Assembly (NCBI GenBank): GCA_965227445.1
Contig: OZ245751.1
Location: forward strand, 2,728,001-2,792,000
DNA length: 64,000 nt
From: DT-110 sp030148525
GTDB taxonomy: Bacteria; Bacteroidota; Bacteroidia; Chitinophagales; Saprospiraceae
Direction: 5' to 3'
This document shows, piece by piece, positions 9,596 to 18,653 of the stretch (positions are counted from its first letter, which is position 1; each line of letters opens with the position of its first letter). The position numbers and the translations under genes are program-made. The notes under the pieces were generated by a model. That model searched no databases. It saw only the letters and a program-made list of their open reading frames with translations, and had not been told where the DNA came from.

Positions 9596-10346
9596 GGAGA
9601 CGGGGGCGTGGAGACTGATAGGGAACGAAGAGACTACAGGGACTTAAGGGACTCGCCCGGGCCGGGTTCTCTCGTTTTGCTTGATTGCTGTATCTCTGCT
9701 CTTCTATGCGTGGAGCGGGGAGCGTAGTGCGTGGTGCGGGTTCCCACCGCTGAAGCAGATGGGCTAAAACGGCCCACTGCCTACTGAAGACTGGAGACTG
9801 CCTACTGAAAGCGGAAAGCGGAAAGCGGAAATAAACTGAAGACTGGAGACTGTGACTGAAGGGAACGAAGAGACTACAGGGACTTAAGGGACTCGCCTGA
9901 GCTGGGATACTTCGGTTATACTGTTCTTTTGTCGTCCTGCCCTTATACCGCTAGCGTAGTGCATGGTGCGTCGAGCGTAGAGCGTTCCTGCCTTCCGAAG
10001 CTGGCGTAGGCAGGGAGCGTCGAAGTCAACGCACGGAACGCACTGCGAGAACCTTCGCCCGTACGGGCTTCGGTGGGCAGAGAGCGTGGAGCATTGTGTG
10101 TGGTGCGGGTTCCCACCGCTGAAGCAGATGGGCTAAAACGGCCCACTGCCTACTGAAGACTGGAGACTGCCTACTGAAATCGGAAAGCGGAAAGCGGAAA
10201 GCGGAAATAAACTGCCGACTGAAGACTGGAGACTGAAGACTGGAGACTGCCGACCTTTTGGCGAAAGCCAATACATTCCAACCACATTCAGCATTCATCA
10301 TTGTGCATTGAGCACCGAGCATTGCCAATTGAGAACTGGAAGCCGT
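9596..10346. repeat. 751-bp intergenic mosaic of heptamer arrays and long direct repeats
   Basis: No gene is visible. Two exact direct repeats stand out: 37 bp at 9621-9657 and 9861-9897, and 79 bp at 9732-9810 and 10101-10179. The 79-bp copies continue into CGGAAAG arrays that differ by one 7-nt unit before both reach AAATAAACTG. The rest is built of degenerate 7-nt words such as GAGCGTA/GTGCGTG (near 9710-9740, 9960-10015, 10081-10110), GAAGACT/GGAGACT (9784-9800, 10215-10250) and GCATTGA (10295-10335). It looks like repeated duplication of short arrays. Confidence 0.8.
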
Positions 10347-11210
10347 TCAAAAAAACATATCCATTATCACCAAAAAGCTGAATACCACACTCGCCACTCC
10401 ATTCGTGGTAAAAAACGCCAAATTTATCCTGCTTAGATCCGTCGGACTGACTAGCGTATGTTGGTAGATCAGTAAGCCGATGAAGGCTCCTGCCCCCAAC
10501 CAATGCAACCACTGGAATTCCGGATCGGATTGAGTTAGCCAGTAGCCCGCCAGTAATACCAACAAACCGCAAATGGTGTGCAGCACATTGGAAAGCAATA
10601 ATGCCCGTGGTCGTCCCAACCAGGTAGGAATCGAGTACAATTGCTGGTCCTGATCAAATTCCACATCCTGCAGGGCGTAGATGATATCGAACCCGCTCAC
10701 CCACAACAACACAATGGCTGAATAGAGGATCGGCAGCAGATCAAAGCCACCTCCTGCGGCCAGATAGGCGCCTATCGGAGCTAGCGCCAGTCCGAGTCCC
10801 AGTACGAAGTGGCACAGGAATGTAAATCGCTTTGTATAACTATAGCCCAGCACAATGAGTAACGCTACCGGAGAAAGGGCAAAGCACAAGGGGTTGATAA
10901 GCCAGGTAGTGGCGATAAAGAGCAAGGAATTGGCGATCACAAAAAGCAGGGCCGAACGCGGTGATATAACCCCGGCCGGGATCTCCCGCTGAGCAGTACG
11001 CGGATTTTGCGCATCGATGTCGCGATCCAGGAAACGGTTAAAGGCCATAGCCGCCGACCGGGCAAAGACCATACACAGCAAAACCAGTGCAAATAATCGC
11101 CAGCTAAACTGAATATCCGCCTGACGACTCGCCAGGAAAAAACCCAGTAGGGCAAAGGGCAAAGCAAAAATAGTGTGACTGAATTTGATCAGCGACAAGT
11201 AGTTCTTCAT
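10347..11210 (-). CDS. UbiA-family polyprenyltransferase (4-hydroxybenzoate prenyltransferase / MqnP type)
   Basis: The 287-residue integral membrane protein has about eight to nine membrane segments. The prenyl-diphosphate/Mg site is NxxxDxxxD at N58-D62-D66 (NRFLDRDIDAQNPRT), with a second acidic motif in YALQDVEFDQDQQLYS. It attaches a polyprenyl chain to an aromatic acceptor in quinone synthesis. Bacteroidota make menaquinone, so a MenA or futalosine-pathway MqnP role is more likely than ubiquinone synthesis, but no men or mqn gene is in the window to decide. A -7 box lies at 11245-11252. Confidence 0.87.
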   Translation of the reverse strand: MKNYLSLIKFSHTIFALPFALLGFFLASRQADIQFSWRLFALVLLCMVFARSAAMAFNRFLDRDIDAQNPRTAQREIPAGVISPRSALLFVIANSLLFIATTWLINPLCFALSPVALLIVLGYSYTKRFTFLCHFVLGLGLALAPIGAYLAAGGGFDLLPILYSAIVLLWVSGFDIIYALQDVEFDQDQQLYSIPTWLGRPRALLLSNVLHTICGLLVLLAGYWLTQSDPEFQWLHWLGAGAFIGLLIYQHTLVSPTDLSRINLAFFTTNGVASVVFSFLVIMDMFF

Positions 11211-11478
11211 GGAGAATTTCTTGAACGTATCGATTACCCTGTTTCAAAGATAACCTTATGTTGAGAGGTCTCGGTATTTTCAGGTTCAGGTTCAGGTTGA
11301 GATTGGACCATGGACCGTGAACCGTGGACCGTTCAATGGTCAACCACTAAAGTGGTAATGATCAATACAATGGACCGTTCTGAACCACAACTAAAGCTGT
11401 GGCCTGATCTATCGTGTTCACCACACTCTGGACCGTAAACCGTGAAACGTGGGCCGTGAACCTTTTCAGGCTAAACAT
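11211..11478. repeat. Intergenic heptamer mosaic (CAGGTT, GGACCGT/GAACCGT units)
   Basis: Three CAGGTT units (about 11280-11298) are followed by GGACCGT/GAACCGT heptamers at about 11309-11334 and again, degenerate, at 11429-11461. Small palindromes such as ACCACTAAAGTGGT (11343-11356) lie between. No reading frame here is convincing. Confidence 0.7.
11245..11252 (-). promoter_or_regulatory. Putative -7 box for the UbiA gene
   Basis: On the minus strand this reads TATCTTTG, a full match to the Bacteroidota -7 consensus TAnnTTTG, 34 bp before the ATG at 11210. I see no good TTG at -33, so support is partial. Confidence 0.45.
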
Positions 11479-11513
11479 AAAAAAGCCTGCACAGTTTCAC
11501 GCGCTGTGCAGGC
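11479..11513 (-). terminator. Intrinsic terminator after the DUF1573 gene
   Basis: A perfect 10-bp stem (GCCTGCACAG at 11485-11494 with 11504-11513) closes a 9-nt loop. On the minus strand it is followed by six T. It lies 23 bp past the DUF1573 stop. Confidence 0.92.
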
Positions 11514-11535
11514 CCAAACATCGCAAAGATGTTTT

Positions 11536-12060
11536 TTAGTTGTTTACGGACATGTCCGTACCGGCATCTTTAGGAAGTACTTCACCTTCCAGATAGATAA
11601 AGTTCTCCACTGGATTGGTGTTAGCGGTGATAGTCACCTTCTGGCTGCGGTTCCCGCGTTTGTTAGCCGTGTTGAACTCCACAACGATATCTGAAGATTC
11701 GCCCGGAGCGATTGGCTCACGTGGCCACTTGGGTACAGTACAACCACAGCTGCCGCGAGCGTTGCTCAGGATCAGTGGCTCGTTACCTGTGTTGGTAAAC
11801 GTAAAGGTGTGAGATACTTTCTCACCTTCCGTAACGGTACCGAAGTTGAAACGCTGCTCTTCAAACGAAACAGAAGTGGTAGGACCAGCCTGTGCGTTTG
11901 GCGTTTGTACAGCCGACTGAATATCGTTGGCTGGTGTTACATCATTAGTTTGTACATCCTGACGAGCTGCGTCGCGCACGTCGTTGTTTCCGCTTTGGCA
12001 TCCGGCCATCAGCCCTAATACGGCTACGGCGAAAAAGACGCTTTTGAAAGACTTCAACAT
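11536..12060 (-). CDS. DUF1573 lipoprotein
   Basis: The 174-residue protein has a lipoprotein signal (VAVLGLMAGC, cysteine at about 21), a Thr/Asn/Gln-rich linker, and one DUF1573 immunoglobulin-like domain (EEQRFNFGTVTEGEKVSHTF, SCGCTVPKWPREPIAPGES). The domain is common in Bacteroidota envelope proteins and related to ASPM/SPD-2-Hydin folds. No enzymatic function is known. It is a single-gene unit with its own promoter (12105-12133) and terminator (11479-11513). An ordinary housekeeping surface or periplasmic lipoprotein is likely. Confidence 0.9.
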   Translation of the reverse strand: MLKSFKSVFFAVAVLGLMAGCQSGNNDVRDAARQDVQTNDVTPANDIQSAVQTPNAQAGPTTSVSFEEQRFNFGTVTEGEKVSHTFTFTNTGNEPLILSNARGSCGCTVPKWPREPIAPGESSDIVVEFNTANKRGNRSQKVTITANTNPVENFIYLEGEVLPKDAGTDMSVNN

Positions 12061-12104
12061 TGTATGCTGTTTTTAGTGAATAGTTTTTGAATTACCTCGC
12101 ATTA

Positions 12105-12133
12105 CAAAGGTATTAAACCGTCTTATATCACAA
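12105..12133 (-). promoter_or_regulatory. Bacteroidota-type promoter for the DUF1573 gene
   Basis: On the minus strand, TTG (12131-12133) and TACCTTTG (12105-12112) are separated by 18 bp, close to the known TTTG-N19-21-TAnnTTTG arrangement. The start codon is 45 bp downstream. Confidence 0.6.
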
Positions 12134-12156
12134 CAGTTCTAAGGCCCGGTATTTTG

Positions 12157-13800
12157 TTAACGCCCTGTTAACCAGTCGCTAAAACCAGACAATCCCATGG
12201 CATTCAGGCAAGTATCCGCCGAAAGCCCCCCCTTTCGTGCCGCTCGCACACCGTAGTGAATATCGTGAATACCGGCCGTACTGTGGGCATCCGGATTCAC
12301 ACTGATCCATACTCCTTTTTCCAAAGCGTATGGAATCCAGGTCCAGTCGAGATCCAGTCGATAGGGGTTAGCATTTAATTCGATGGCTACACCGTGCTCG
12401 GCACAGGCATCGATCACCCGCTGGTGATCAATAGGATATCCTTCACGGGATAAGAGCAACCGTCCGGTCGGATGCCCCAGCATAGTTGTCCGCGGATGAG
12501 CAATAGCGTTCAACAACCGCTCCGTGGCTTTGGCCTCATCCATCCGTAAGTTGCTGTGAACCGAAGCGATGATCACCTCGAACAAGGCCAGTGTATCTTC
12601 CTCGTAATCCAGGGATCCATCGCTCAGGATATCACTTTCGATCCCCTTAAAAATACGGAAAGGCGCCAGTTCCTGATTCAGGGCATCGATCTCCTCCATC
12701 TGCTGGCGCACCCGGTCGGGCTGCAAACCATTGGCGTAAAAGGCTGATTTGGAGTGATCGGTTATGACCAGGTACTCGTAGCCCTGGTCGCGGCTATACT
12801 CGGCCATTTCGCGCAGCGTATTGATGCCATCACTATAGGTACTGTGGCTGTGAACGACACCTTTGATGTCCTCATCAGTCAGCAATGTCGGTAAGGCATC
12901 TTCGCGAGCCCGTTCCACCGCCCAAGCCGATTCGCGCAGTGCCGGATCGATAACGGGTATCCCTGCTTTCGCAAAAAGGGCCGCTTCGGTGTCAGCCTTC
13001 GGCAGGTCGGCTCCGAAGGCTTCCAGGAATTCAGCGGTAGCGGTCGTCCGAAAAAGGGTCCGGGGAAATTCAGCCGGAGCACACAGATGAATGCGCACGG
13101 GATAGTCCTCCGCGGTGCGGGCATAAATTACCTGACCTTCAGCGGTATCTTTTATCAGGCTTTCGCCAAAAAGGGAATTCGGTAATTCGGTCTGCCCCAC
13201 CAGTACATCGATACCATCGAGCGTGATAGCCTCCCGGCGGATGGGGCCCGTAAGGGAAACGGGGGTTTCTTCGCCCAGCTTGTCTTGCAAATAGGTAATC
13301 GTTTGTGCTGCGGCCTGCTCCAGACTGGCGTAGTGGAATTGATTGCGGGTGCGTTGAAAATACTCCAGCTTTTGTTTGAGATCATCTTGAGTCTTTTTAC
13401 CGAACCCCTTCAGTTCAATCAGTCGGTTTTCGTTAACGGCGTAAAGTAGTTCGCCCACCGATTCCACCCCGAGATCATCCCATACGGTCTTCACCTTTTT
13501 GGGGCCAAAGCCCGAAATAGATAGCATCTCCACAACTCCGGCTGGTGTTTTTTCCAGGTATTTATTGAGGGTTTGCATTTCCCCCGTTTCCACCAGCTCC
13601 CGGATTTTAGCACTGATAGCTTTACCTACCCCCTTAATCTGGCTAATCTCTTCCTCGCTCATTTCCGCCAGTGGCTCCTGCAATTTGCGCAATGTCATAT
13701 AGGCATTGCTGTACGACCGGATCTTGAACTTATTCTCCCCGTGTAACTCCATCACCTTCCCCAGCAACTGAAAGGTTTTCGCTATTTCTTTATTTGTCAT
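12157..13800 (-). CDS. PolX-like protein: HhH region, degenerate polymerase-beta nucleotidyltransferase core, PHP nuclease
   Basis: The 547-residue protein has the family-X domain order. An 8-kDa-like/helix-hairpin-helix part covers 1-150 (QIKGVGKAISAKIREL, LSISGFGPKKVKTVWDDLG, LKGFGKKTQ). The nucleotidyltransferase core covers about 160-310, and a PHP phosphoesterase domain covers about 325-545 with VHSHSTYSDG, LVITDHSKS, NANPYRLDLDW and VNPDAHS. In the core the usual GSxRR...DxD reads GPIRREAITLDGIDVL, so Ser186 is Pro and the first catalytic Asp is Gly196 (Asp198 is kept). The PHP metal residues look intact, so a 3'-5' exonuclease without polymerase activity is likely. The gene starts 12 bp after the amidase stop. 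Confidence 0.9.
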   Translation of the reverse strand: MTNKEIAKTFQLLGKVMELHGENKFKIRSYSNAYMTLRKLQEPLAEMSEEEISQIKGVGKAISAKIRELVETGEMQTLNKYLEKTPAGVVEMLSISGFGPKKVKTVWDDLGVESVGELLYAVNENRLIELKGFGKKTQDDLKQKLEYFQRTRNQFHYASLEQAAAQTITYLQDKLGEETPVSLTGPIRREAITLDGIDVLVGQTELPNSLFGESLIKDTAEGQVIYARTAEDYPVRIHLCAPAEFPRTLFRTTATAEFLEAFGADLPKADTEAALFAKAGIPVIDPALRESAWAVERAREDALPTLLTDEDIKGVVHSHSTYSDGINTLREMAEYSRDQGYEYLVITDHSKSAFYANGLQPDRVRQQMEEIDALNQELAPFRIFKGIESDILSDGSLDYEEDTLALFEVIIASVHSNLRMDEAKATERLLNAIAHPRTTMLGHPTGRLLLSREGYPIDHQRVIDACAEHGVAIELNANPYRLDLDWTWIPYALEKGVWISVNPDAHSTAGIHDIHYGVRAARKGGLSADTCLNAMGLSGFSDWLTGR

Positions 13801-13812
13801 ATTCAGTTTGTG

Positions 13813-14433
13813 TTACCGGAAATACTCGATAATGGTTCGTACCTGTGCTTCCGCAAAAAGCTCTTGTACTTCGTCATCGAACAGCAGGGACGCATCGGCA
13901 AAGTTATCGAAAAAGAGGTGCTCTATCAGGATCGCCGGCATCAAGGTGCGCCGTAAAATAAAAAAGTTGGCCTCCTTATCGTGATCACCATCTGAGGTAT
14001 CGGACCGCATGGTAATGCGATCCCCCAACAGGGTTTCCGTTTGATCCCAGTGGATCTCGGCAAGGCGATCGGCCCCCGTTACGCCGGGGGATGTGAATAT
14101 CTCGTAGCCGCGACCATCGTGGTTTACCGAGGCATTAGCGTGTGTCGACACCAGGATTCCCGGCTGATAATTGCGGTGGTACCAATTCGCTTTTTCCACG
14201 CGCTGCTCTAGCGACAGATCCACATAATCGTGATGAAGGGGAAGATATTCGATACCCAGACGCTGTAATTTCCACTCAACCTGTTGGACCAGGGTGCGAT
14301 TCCATACCCCTTCGTAAAACCAGCCGTCTCCGTGAAAGCTACCCCTGTTGTGCCGAAACTGCTTACCGGGGGCAGATACGTAATTACCGGAATGGTCCAG
14401 GCCACCATGGCCTGCATCTAGGAAAACGAACAT
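13813..14433 (-). CDS. N-acetylmuramoyl-L-alanine amidase (Amidase_3), no signal peptide
   Basis: The start is set at 14433 (MFVFLDAGHGG). The longer frame upstream only translates a GAGGTTT-type repeat (KPHTSHLKPQTSNL). The 206 residues are essentially one Amidase_3 domain: zinc ligands in DAGHGG and VSTHANAS, a Glu in DGWFYEGVWNR, and catalytic Glu in PAILIEHLFFDN. It cuts the bond between muramic acid and the stem peptide. No export signal is seen, which is odd for a cell-wall enzyme. It may use another route or act on cytoplasmic recycling products. It lies between the FKBP and PolX genes on the same strand. Confidence 0.82.
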   Translation of the reverse strand: MFVFLDAGHGGLDHSGNYVSAPGKQFRHNRGSFHGDGWFYEGVWNRTLVQQVEWKLQRLGIEYLPLHHDYVDLSLEQRVEKANWYHRNYQPGILVSTHANASVNHDGRGYEIFTSPGVTGADRLAEIHWDQTETLLGDRITMRSDTSDGDHDKEANFFILRRTLMPAILIEHLFFDNFADASLLFDDEVQELFAEAQVRTIIEYFR

Positions 14434-14439
14434 ATGGTA

Positions 14440-14548
14440 CAGGTTTGAGGTGTGAGGTTTGAGGTTTGAGGTTTGAGGTTTGAGGTGTGAGGTGTGAGGT
14501 TTAAAATAATAGGTTACCTCAAACCCCATACCTCAAACCTCAAACCTG
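14440..14548. repeat. CAGG...CCTG hairpin element built of GAGGTTT heptamers (copy 1)
   Basis: The element starts CAGGTTTGAGG and ends CCTCAAACCTG. The left arm has about nine GAGGTTT/GAGGTGT units, the centre (after an AT-rich AAAATAAT) contains GGTTACC, and the right arm has about four inverted units. It fills the gap between the FKBP stop and the amidase start. Copies 2 and 3 are at 21158-21348 and 29551-29608. Confidence 0.85.
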
Positions 14549-14569
14549 ATAAGGCACCCCAACCCGAAA

Positions 14570-15025
14570 CTAGAAACTAACGAGATCAATCTCAAATACT
14601 AAAACCGAGTTAGCCGGAATATCTCCCACTCTCCGGCTGCCGTAAGCCAGGGAAGAGGGCGAAAACAGGGTAATCGACCCACCGCTGCTGATGAGCGGAA
14701 TGCCGATCTGCCAGGCGGGGATAAGATTAGACAAGGGAAATTCAATGGTAGAGCTGCCCTGCGTTTGGTCAAAGACTGTACCGTCGAGCAGGTAGCCCTT
14801 GTACCGAACCTCAACCTCATCACTAATAGTTGGCATCGGACCGGTTCCGGTATTATCGATGCGGTAGTAAAGCCCTGATTCGTGCTCCTCGGCGGTTATG
14901 TTATTGTCGGCCAGGTAATCTTCGATGAGTACCTGATCTTTTTCGGCCTGACTCATGCCGTCCTCCTTATTACAACCGGCCAGCGTGAGTCCCAAGAGGG
15001 CGGCCAGCATACAACGTAGTTTCAT
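14570..15025 (-). CDS. FKBP-type peptidyl-prolyl cis-trans isomerase, lipoprotein
   Basis: The 151-residue protein has a lipobox (LLGLTLAGC, cysteine 18), a short helical N-region (LIEDYLADNNITAEEHESG) and a C-terminal FKBP domain: VEVRYKGYLLDGTVFDQT, FPLSNLIPAWQIGIPLISSGG, LAYGSRRVGDIPANSVLVFEIDLVSF. It should catalyse prolyl isomerisation in folding of periplasmic or outer-membrane proteins. Several Bacteroidota carry such lipoprotein FKBPs, sometimes linked to gliding/T9SS functions (GldI type). Membership in that group cannot be shown here. It is first of a probable minus-strand trio with the amidase and the PolX-like gene, although a repeat element interrupts the run. Confidence 0.92.
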   Translation of the reverse strand: MKLRCMLAALLGLTLAGCNKEDGMSQAEKDQVLIEDYLADNNITAEEHESGLYYRIDNTGTGPMPTISDEVEVRYKGYLLDGTVFDQTQGSSTIEFPLSNLIPAWQIGIPLISSGGSITLFSPSSLAYGSRRVGDIPANSVLVFEIDLVSF

Positions 15026-15447
15026 GTGCAGTCGTTTAATACTCTTTAACCTAAGTAACTTTGATTTATGGCTGTGCCTTTCGGCAAAATACTTCGTTGC
15101 TCGTCGGTCTCGTCCGCACGGATGCTCTGATCCAAGAGTAGGGCCCCTTCACCCCACTCTTGGATATGCGCCTTGTCTTTTGCCAAAATGCACTACCCAT
15201 ATTTTCAAATAACTTAGATTACAGAGTATTTAGTTTGGCCGCAAAGCTACTATTTTTTCGTTTTCAGAAGATGGAAGACTTTGAGATATCAGAGGCTAGA
15301 TACTGTTTTGTCGGTTAATGGACGATCGGCTGCCCGCCGCCCGCAGAAGCCCGCTAGAGCACAGGCGAGTCTCTAACTCACCCTTTCCCCCATTCCCCAA
15401 TTCCCCCATTCTCCCTTTCTCCAATTCCCCCTTTCTCCAACTCTCCC
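15026..15447. repeat. 422-bp intergenic region with a hairpin and a C-rich octamer tract (15379-15447)
   Basis: ATCCAAGAGT at 15130-15139 pairs perfectly with 15156-15165 around a 16-nt GC-rich loop. From 15379 to the stop of the DUF3467 gene the sequence is CCCCATT/CCCCAATT/CTCCCTTT-type words, the same low-complexity family as at 6885-7020. No gene is visible. Confidence 0.65.
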
Positions 15448-15759
15448 CTACGCTTCCGCCTTCGGCGTATTGAAGCTGGTTGGTGGCATAGGCGAATTTG
15501 TTTCCTGGATGTTGCCGTATTGCTCTTCGTAACGCCGGATATTCTCCTGCAGGGCATTCATCATGCGCTTGGCATGCTGAGGAGTCAGGATAACCCGGGA
15601 TTTCACCTTTGCTTTAGGCACGTTGGGAACAATACGAATAAAGTCGAGAATAAATTCGGTATGCGAATGAGCAATTACCGCCAAATTAGCGTAGGTGCCT
15701 TCAGATAACTCCTCGGGCAATTCAATATTAAGTTGTTTGTTGTCTTTCTTGTCGTCCAT
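15448..15759 (-). CDS. DUF3467 protein
   Basis: The 103-residue acidic/basic cytoplasmic protein has the DUF3467 core: YANLAVIAHSHTEFILDFIRIVPN, then AKVKSRVILTPQHAKRMMNAL and ENIRRYEEQYG. The family is widespread and has no assigned function. The stop lies directly against the C-rich octamer tract. The gene starts 24 bp after topA on the same strand, so the two are probably one transcript, which hints at a nucleic-acid or housekeeping role but proves nothing. Confidence 0.88.
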   Translation of the reverse strand: MDDKKDNKQLNIELPEELSEGTYANLAVIAHSHTEFILDFIRIVPNVPKAKVKSRVILTPQHAKRMMNALQENIRRYEEQYGNIQETNSPMPPTSFNTPKAEA

Positions 15760-15783
15760 GCTGCTTATTCGGAGATGATAAAA

Positions 15784-18387
15784 CTATTTCTTCTTGCTGG
15801 TTGCCTTCTTTTTAGTGGTCGATTTTTTCTTGGTCGTGGTTTTCTTTTTGGCGGAAGCCTTCTTCTTACCCTTGCTGAACGCGTTAGGGATTTCCAGCTC
15901 AATGTACTTTTTGACATCTTCCAGAGAAAGCTCTGCCGCCTCTTCACTGGTCATCCGCTTACCATCCTCATTTTTGGGTAGTTTGACTGATTTTTTGCCA
16001 AAGCGAATAAAGGGTCCCCAACGGCCATTCTCCAGATTGATCTTTTCGTCGGGCCACTTTTTGATGTAGCGATTGGCTTCTTTTTCCTCTTTCTTCTGAA
16101 TGAGCTCGTACATCTCATCGTCGCTGAGGTTGTCGAAGTCGTATTTCTTGGGCACATTCACAAACATGCCGTTCCACTTCAGGAAGGGACCAAACCGCCC
16201 TTTACCTTTCGTGATGGGCTGCCCTTTATAGGTGCCGACGGGAGCATCTTCCTTTAACTTTTGTTCGATCAGTTCGATCGCCCGCTCGCGGGATAATTCC
16301 AGAGGGTCTTCCCCGCGGGGAATGCTGACAAACTTGTCGCCAAAGCGAACGTAGGGACCATAGCGCCCCGAACCAATTGACACTTCTTCTCCCTTATAGG
16401 AATCCAGATCCCGTGGCAATTGAAATAGCTTGATCGCTTCCTCGTAGGTAATAGTATCAATAGATTGTTGTGGCTTCAGGTTCGAATACCGAGGCTTCTC
16501 ATCCTCCTCCAATTCGTCAGGAGCACCAATTTGCACCACCGGCCCGAGGCGGGTCATGCGGGTAAGCAAAGTTCGACCGGTCTCCGGGTCCTTACCGAGG
16601 ATGCGTTCGCGAGTGGGACGCTCCGCTTTTTCCAGGGTCTCTTCCACGTCTTCGTGAAAGGGCCAGTAAAAGTCATTGAGCATCTTGGTCCACTCCATGC
16701 CTCCTTCGGCAATGGTGTCAAAGATCTTCTCCATGTCGGCCGTGAAGCTATAGTCCATCACGTCCTCAAAATACTTATCCAGGAATTCTACCACCGTGAT
16801 ACCCATGTCGGTTGGGAAAAGACGGTTTTTGACGGCACCGGTCATTTCCTGTTCGGTCTTTTTGGTGACTTCTCCTTCGGCAAGGGTCCACACGGCGTAA
16901 TCGCGGGGCTCTCCCTCCCGGGTTTGCTTGACCACGTATCCGCGGCCTTCCTCCATGATCTTACTGATCGTCGGGGCGTAGGTCGACGGGCGACCAATGC
17001 CCAGCTCCTCCAGTTTTTTTACCAAGCTGGCTTCCGTAAATCGAGCGGGCGGACGCGTAAAGCGCTCGGTTGCAGTCATATTGCGCAGAAAAAGCTCCTG
17101 GCCCACTTTCAGCGGTGGCAACAGGCCTTTTTCTTCCTTTTCCTCATCGTCGTCGTCCCGGGATTCCAGGTAGACCTTGAGAAAGCCATCAAACTTCAGC
17201 ACCTCACCTTCCGCGCGCAATTGCGTGTCGGGTACAGTGGAGATGCCGATGGAAACGGTGGTTTTCTCCAGGATAGCCTCCGACATCTGTGAAGCGATGG
17301 TCCGCTTCCAGATCAATTCGTACAAACGTTGTTCATCGCGGCCGAGGGTCACCGTATGTCGATCGATATAAGAAGGGCGAATGGCTTCGTGAGCCTCCTG
17401 AGCGCTTTGGTTTTTGCTCTTGAAGCGACGCGTTTTCAGGTACTTCGACCCGTAATTCTTTTCGATTTCCTGGGCGATGGATTTCAGCGCCACCTCACTC
17501 AGGGCCGTGCTATCTGTACGCATATAAGTAATGGTACCAGCTTCATAAAGACGCTGGGCCACCGACATTGTACGTTTTACGGAAAATCCGAGTTTGCGAC
17601 TGGCGTCCTGCTGGAGCGTAGAAGTGGTAAAGGGTGCCGTAGGACGACGCTTCAGGGGCTTGACGCTGATATCTTCGATCTCGAAAGTTGCCTTGGCGCA
17701 CTTATCAAGAAAGGTTTTGGCATCTTCCTCCTTATTGAAACGGCTCGGTAGTTCGGCTTTCAGAATGACTTCGCGACCATCCTCTCCGCGTACTTTGAAA
17801 TAGGCATTGACCCGGAAGAAGGGTTTGCTATCAAACTTAATTATTTCCCGCTCGCGTTCCACCAGCAGCTTCACCGCTACGGACTGTACGCGGCCGGCTG
17901 ATAATTTTCCTTTGACCTTTTTCCAGAGCACTTCGGACAGCTCGTATCCCACCAGCCGATCGAGTACCCGTCGTGCTTGTTGGGCATTGACGAGGTTGAT
18001 ATCAACGGTACGCGGGGAAGTAATTGCTTTTTGAATAGCGGGCTTGGTAATTTCCCGAAAAACGATCCGTTTGGTTGTAGTGGGATCGAGACCAAGTACC
18101 TCACAGAGGTGCCAGGAGATCGCTTCCCCTTCCCGGTCTTCATCCGTCGCGAGCCACACCTCATCGACCTTTTTGAGTAGCCCCTTGAGGTCTTTTACTA
18201 CTTTGGTCTTGTCCGGTGTAACTACGTAATTCGGTTGGAAGTTATTCTCGACGTCTACCGAACCTTTGCTTTTCTGCAAATCACGAACGTGTCCGTAGCT
18301 CGATTTGACGGTATATTCCTTACCGAGTATTTTTTCGATGGTTTTAGCTTTCGCAGGAGACTCTACGATCAGTAGATTTTTTGGCAT
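15784..18387 (-). CDS. topA: DNA topoisomerase I
   Basis: The 867-residue type IA topoisomerase relaxes negative supercoils. The TOPRIM domain is at the N-terminus (NLLIVESPAKAKTIEKILG; DEDREGEAISWHL at about 82-94). The active-site tyrosine is Y288 in GTITYMRTDST, with RPSTYAPTISKI in the central arch. The C-terminus lacks four-cysteine zinc fingers. Instead there are three topoisomerase C-terminal repeats (RYGPYVRFGDKFVSIPRG, RFGPFLKWNGMFVNVPK, RWGPFIRFGKKSVKLPK) and a Lys/Thr tail (about 840-867) that should bind DNA non-specifically. This C-terminal form is usual in Bacteroidota. It is followed by the DUF3467 gene. Confidence 0.98.
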   Translation of the reverse strand: MPKNLLIVESPAKAKTIEKILGKEYTVKSSYGHVRDLQKSKGSVDVENNFQPNYVVTPDKTKVVKDLKGLLKKVDEVWLATDEDREGEAISWHLCEVLGLDPTTTKRIVFREITKPAIQKAITSPRTVDINLVNAQQARRVLDRLVGYELSEVLWKKVKGKLSAGRVQSVAVKLLVEREREIIKFDSKPFFRVNAYFKVRGEDGREVILKAELPSRFNKEEDAKTFLDKCAKATFEIEDISVKPLKRRPTAPFTTSTLQQDASRKLGFSVKRTMSVAQRLYEAGTITYMRTDSTALSEVALKSIAQEIEKNYGSKYLKTRRFKSKNQSAQEAHEAIRPSYIDRHTVTLGRDEQRLYELIWKRTIASQMSEAILEKTTVSIGISTVPDTQLRAEGEVLKFDGFLKVYLESRDDDDEEKEEKGLLPPLKVGQELFLRNMTATERFTRPPARFTEASLVKKLEELGIGRPSTYAPTISKIMEEGRGYVVKQTREGEPRDYAVWTLAEGEVTKKTEQEMTGAVKNRLFPTDMGITVVEFLDKYFEDVMDYSFTADMEKIFDTIAEGGMEWTKMLNDFYWPFHEDVEETLEKAERPTRERILGKDPETGRTLLTRMTRLGPVVQIGAPDELEEDEKPRYSNLKPQQSIDTITYEEAIKLFQLPRDLDSYKGEEVSIGSGRYGPYVRFGDKFVSIPRGEDPLELSRERAIELIEQKLKEDAPVGTYKGQPITKGKGRFGPFLKWNGMFVNVPKKYDFDNLSDDEMYELIQKKEEKEANRYIKKWPDEKINLENGRWGPFIRFGKKSVKLPKNEDGKRMTSEEAAELSLEDVKKYIELEIPNAFSKGKKKASAKKKTTTKKKSTTKKKATSKKK

Positions 18388-18653
18388 ATGCTGGGTTAAA
18401 TTAAATCCTATAGATAATGCTCATGGTGACCAGGGTTTAGTGAAAAACCACCGGTTTTGGCCAACAAAAGTAATGATTTTCACTGTTTTCCGGTTTTACA
18501 AGCGATAAATCACTACTATTTTGGTCTTAGTAGCTAACTGGAAACGCAATTTTTCGGATTTATGTTTTACGGCATCGGTCCTTCAGAAATTTCTATATTG
18601 CTTTTCCGGGTAACCCGCTATTGGGTATAATCCCGTGAGAGCAACTTTTACGC

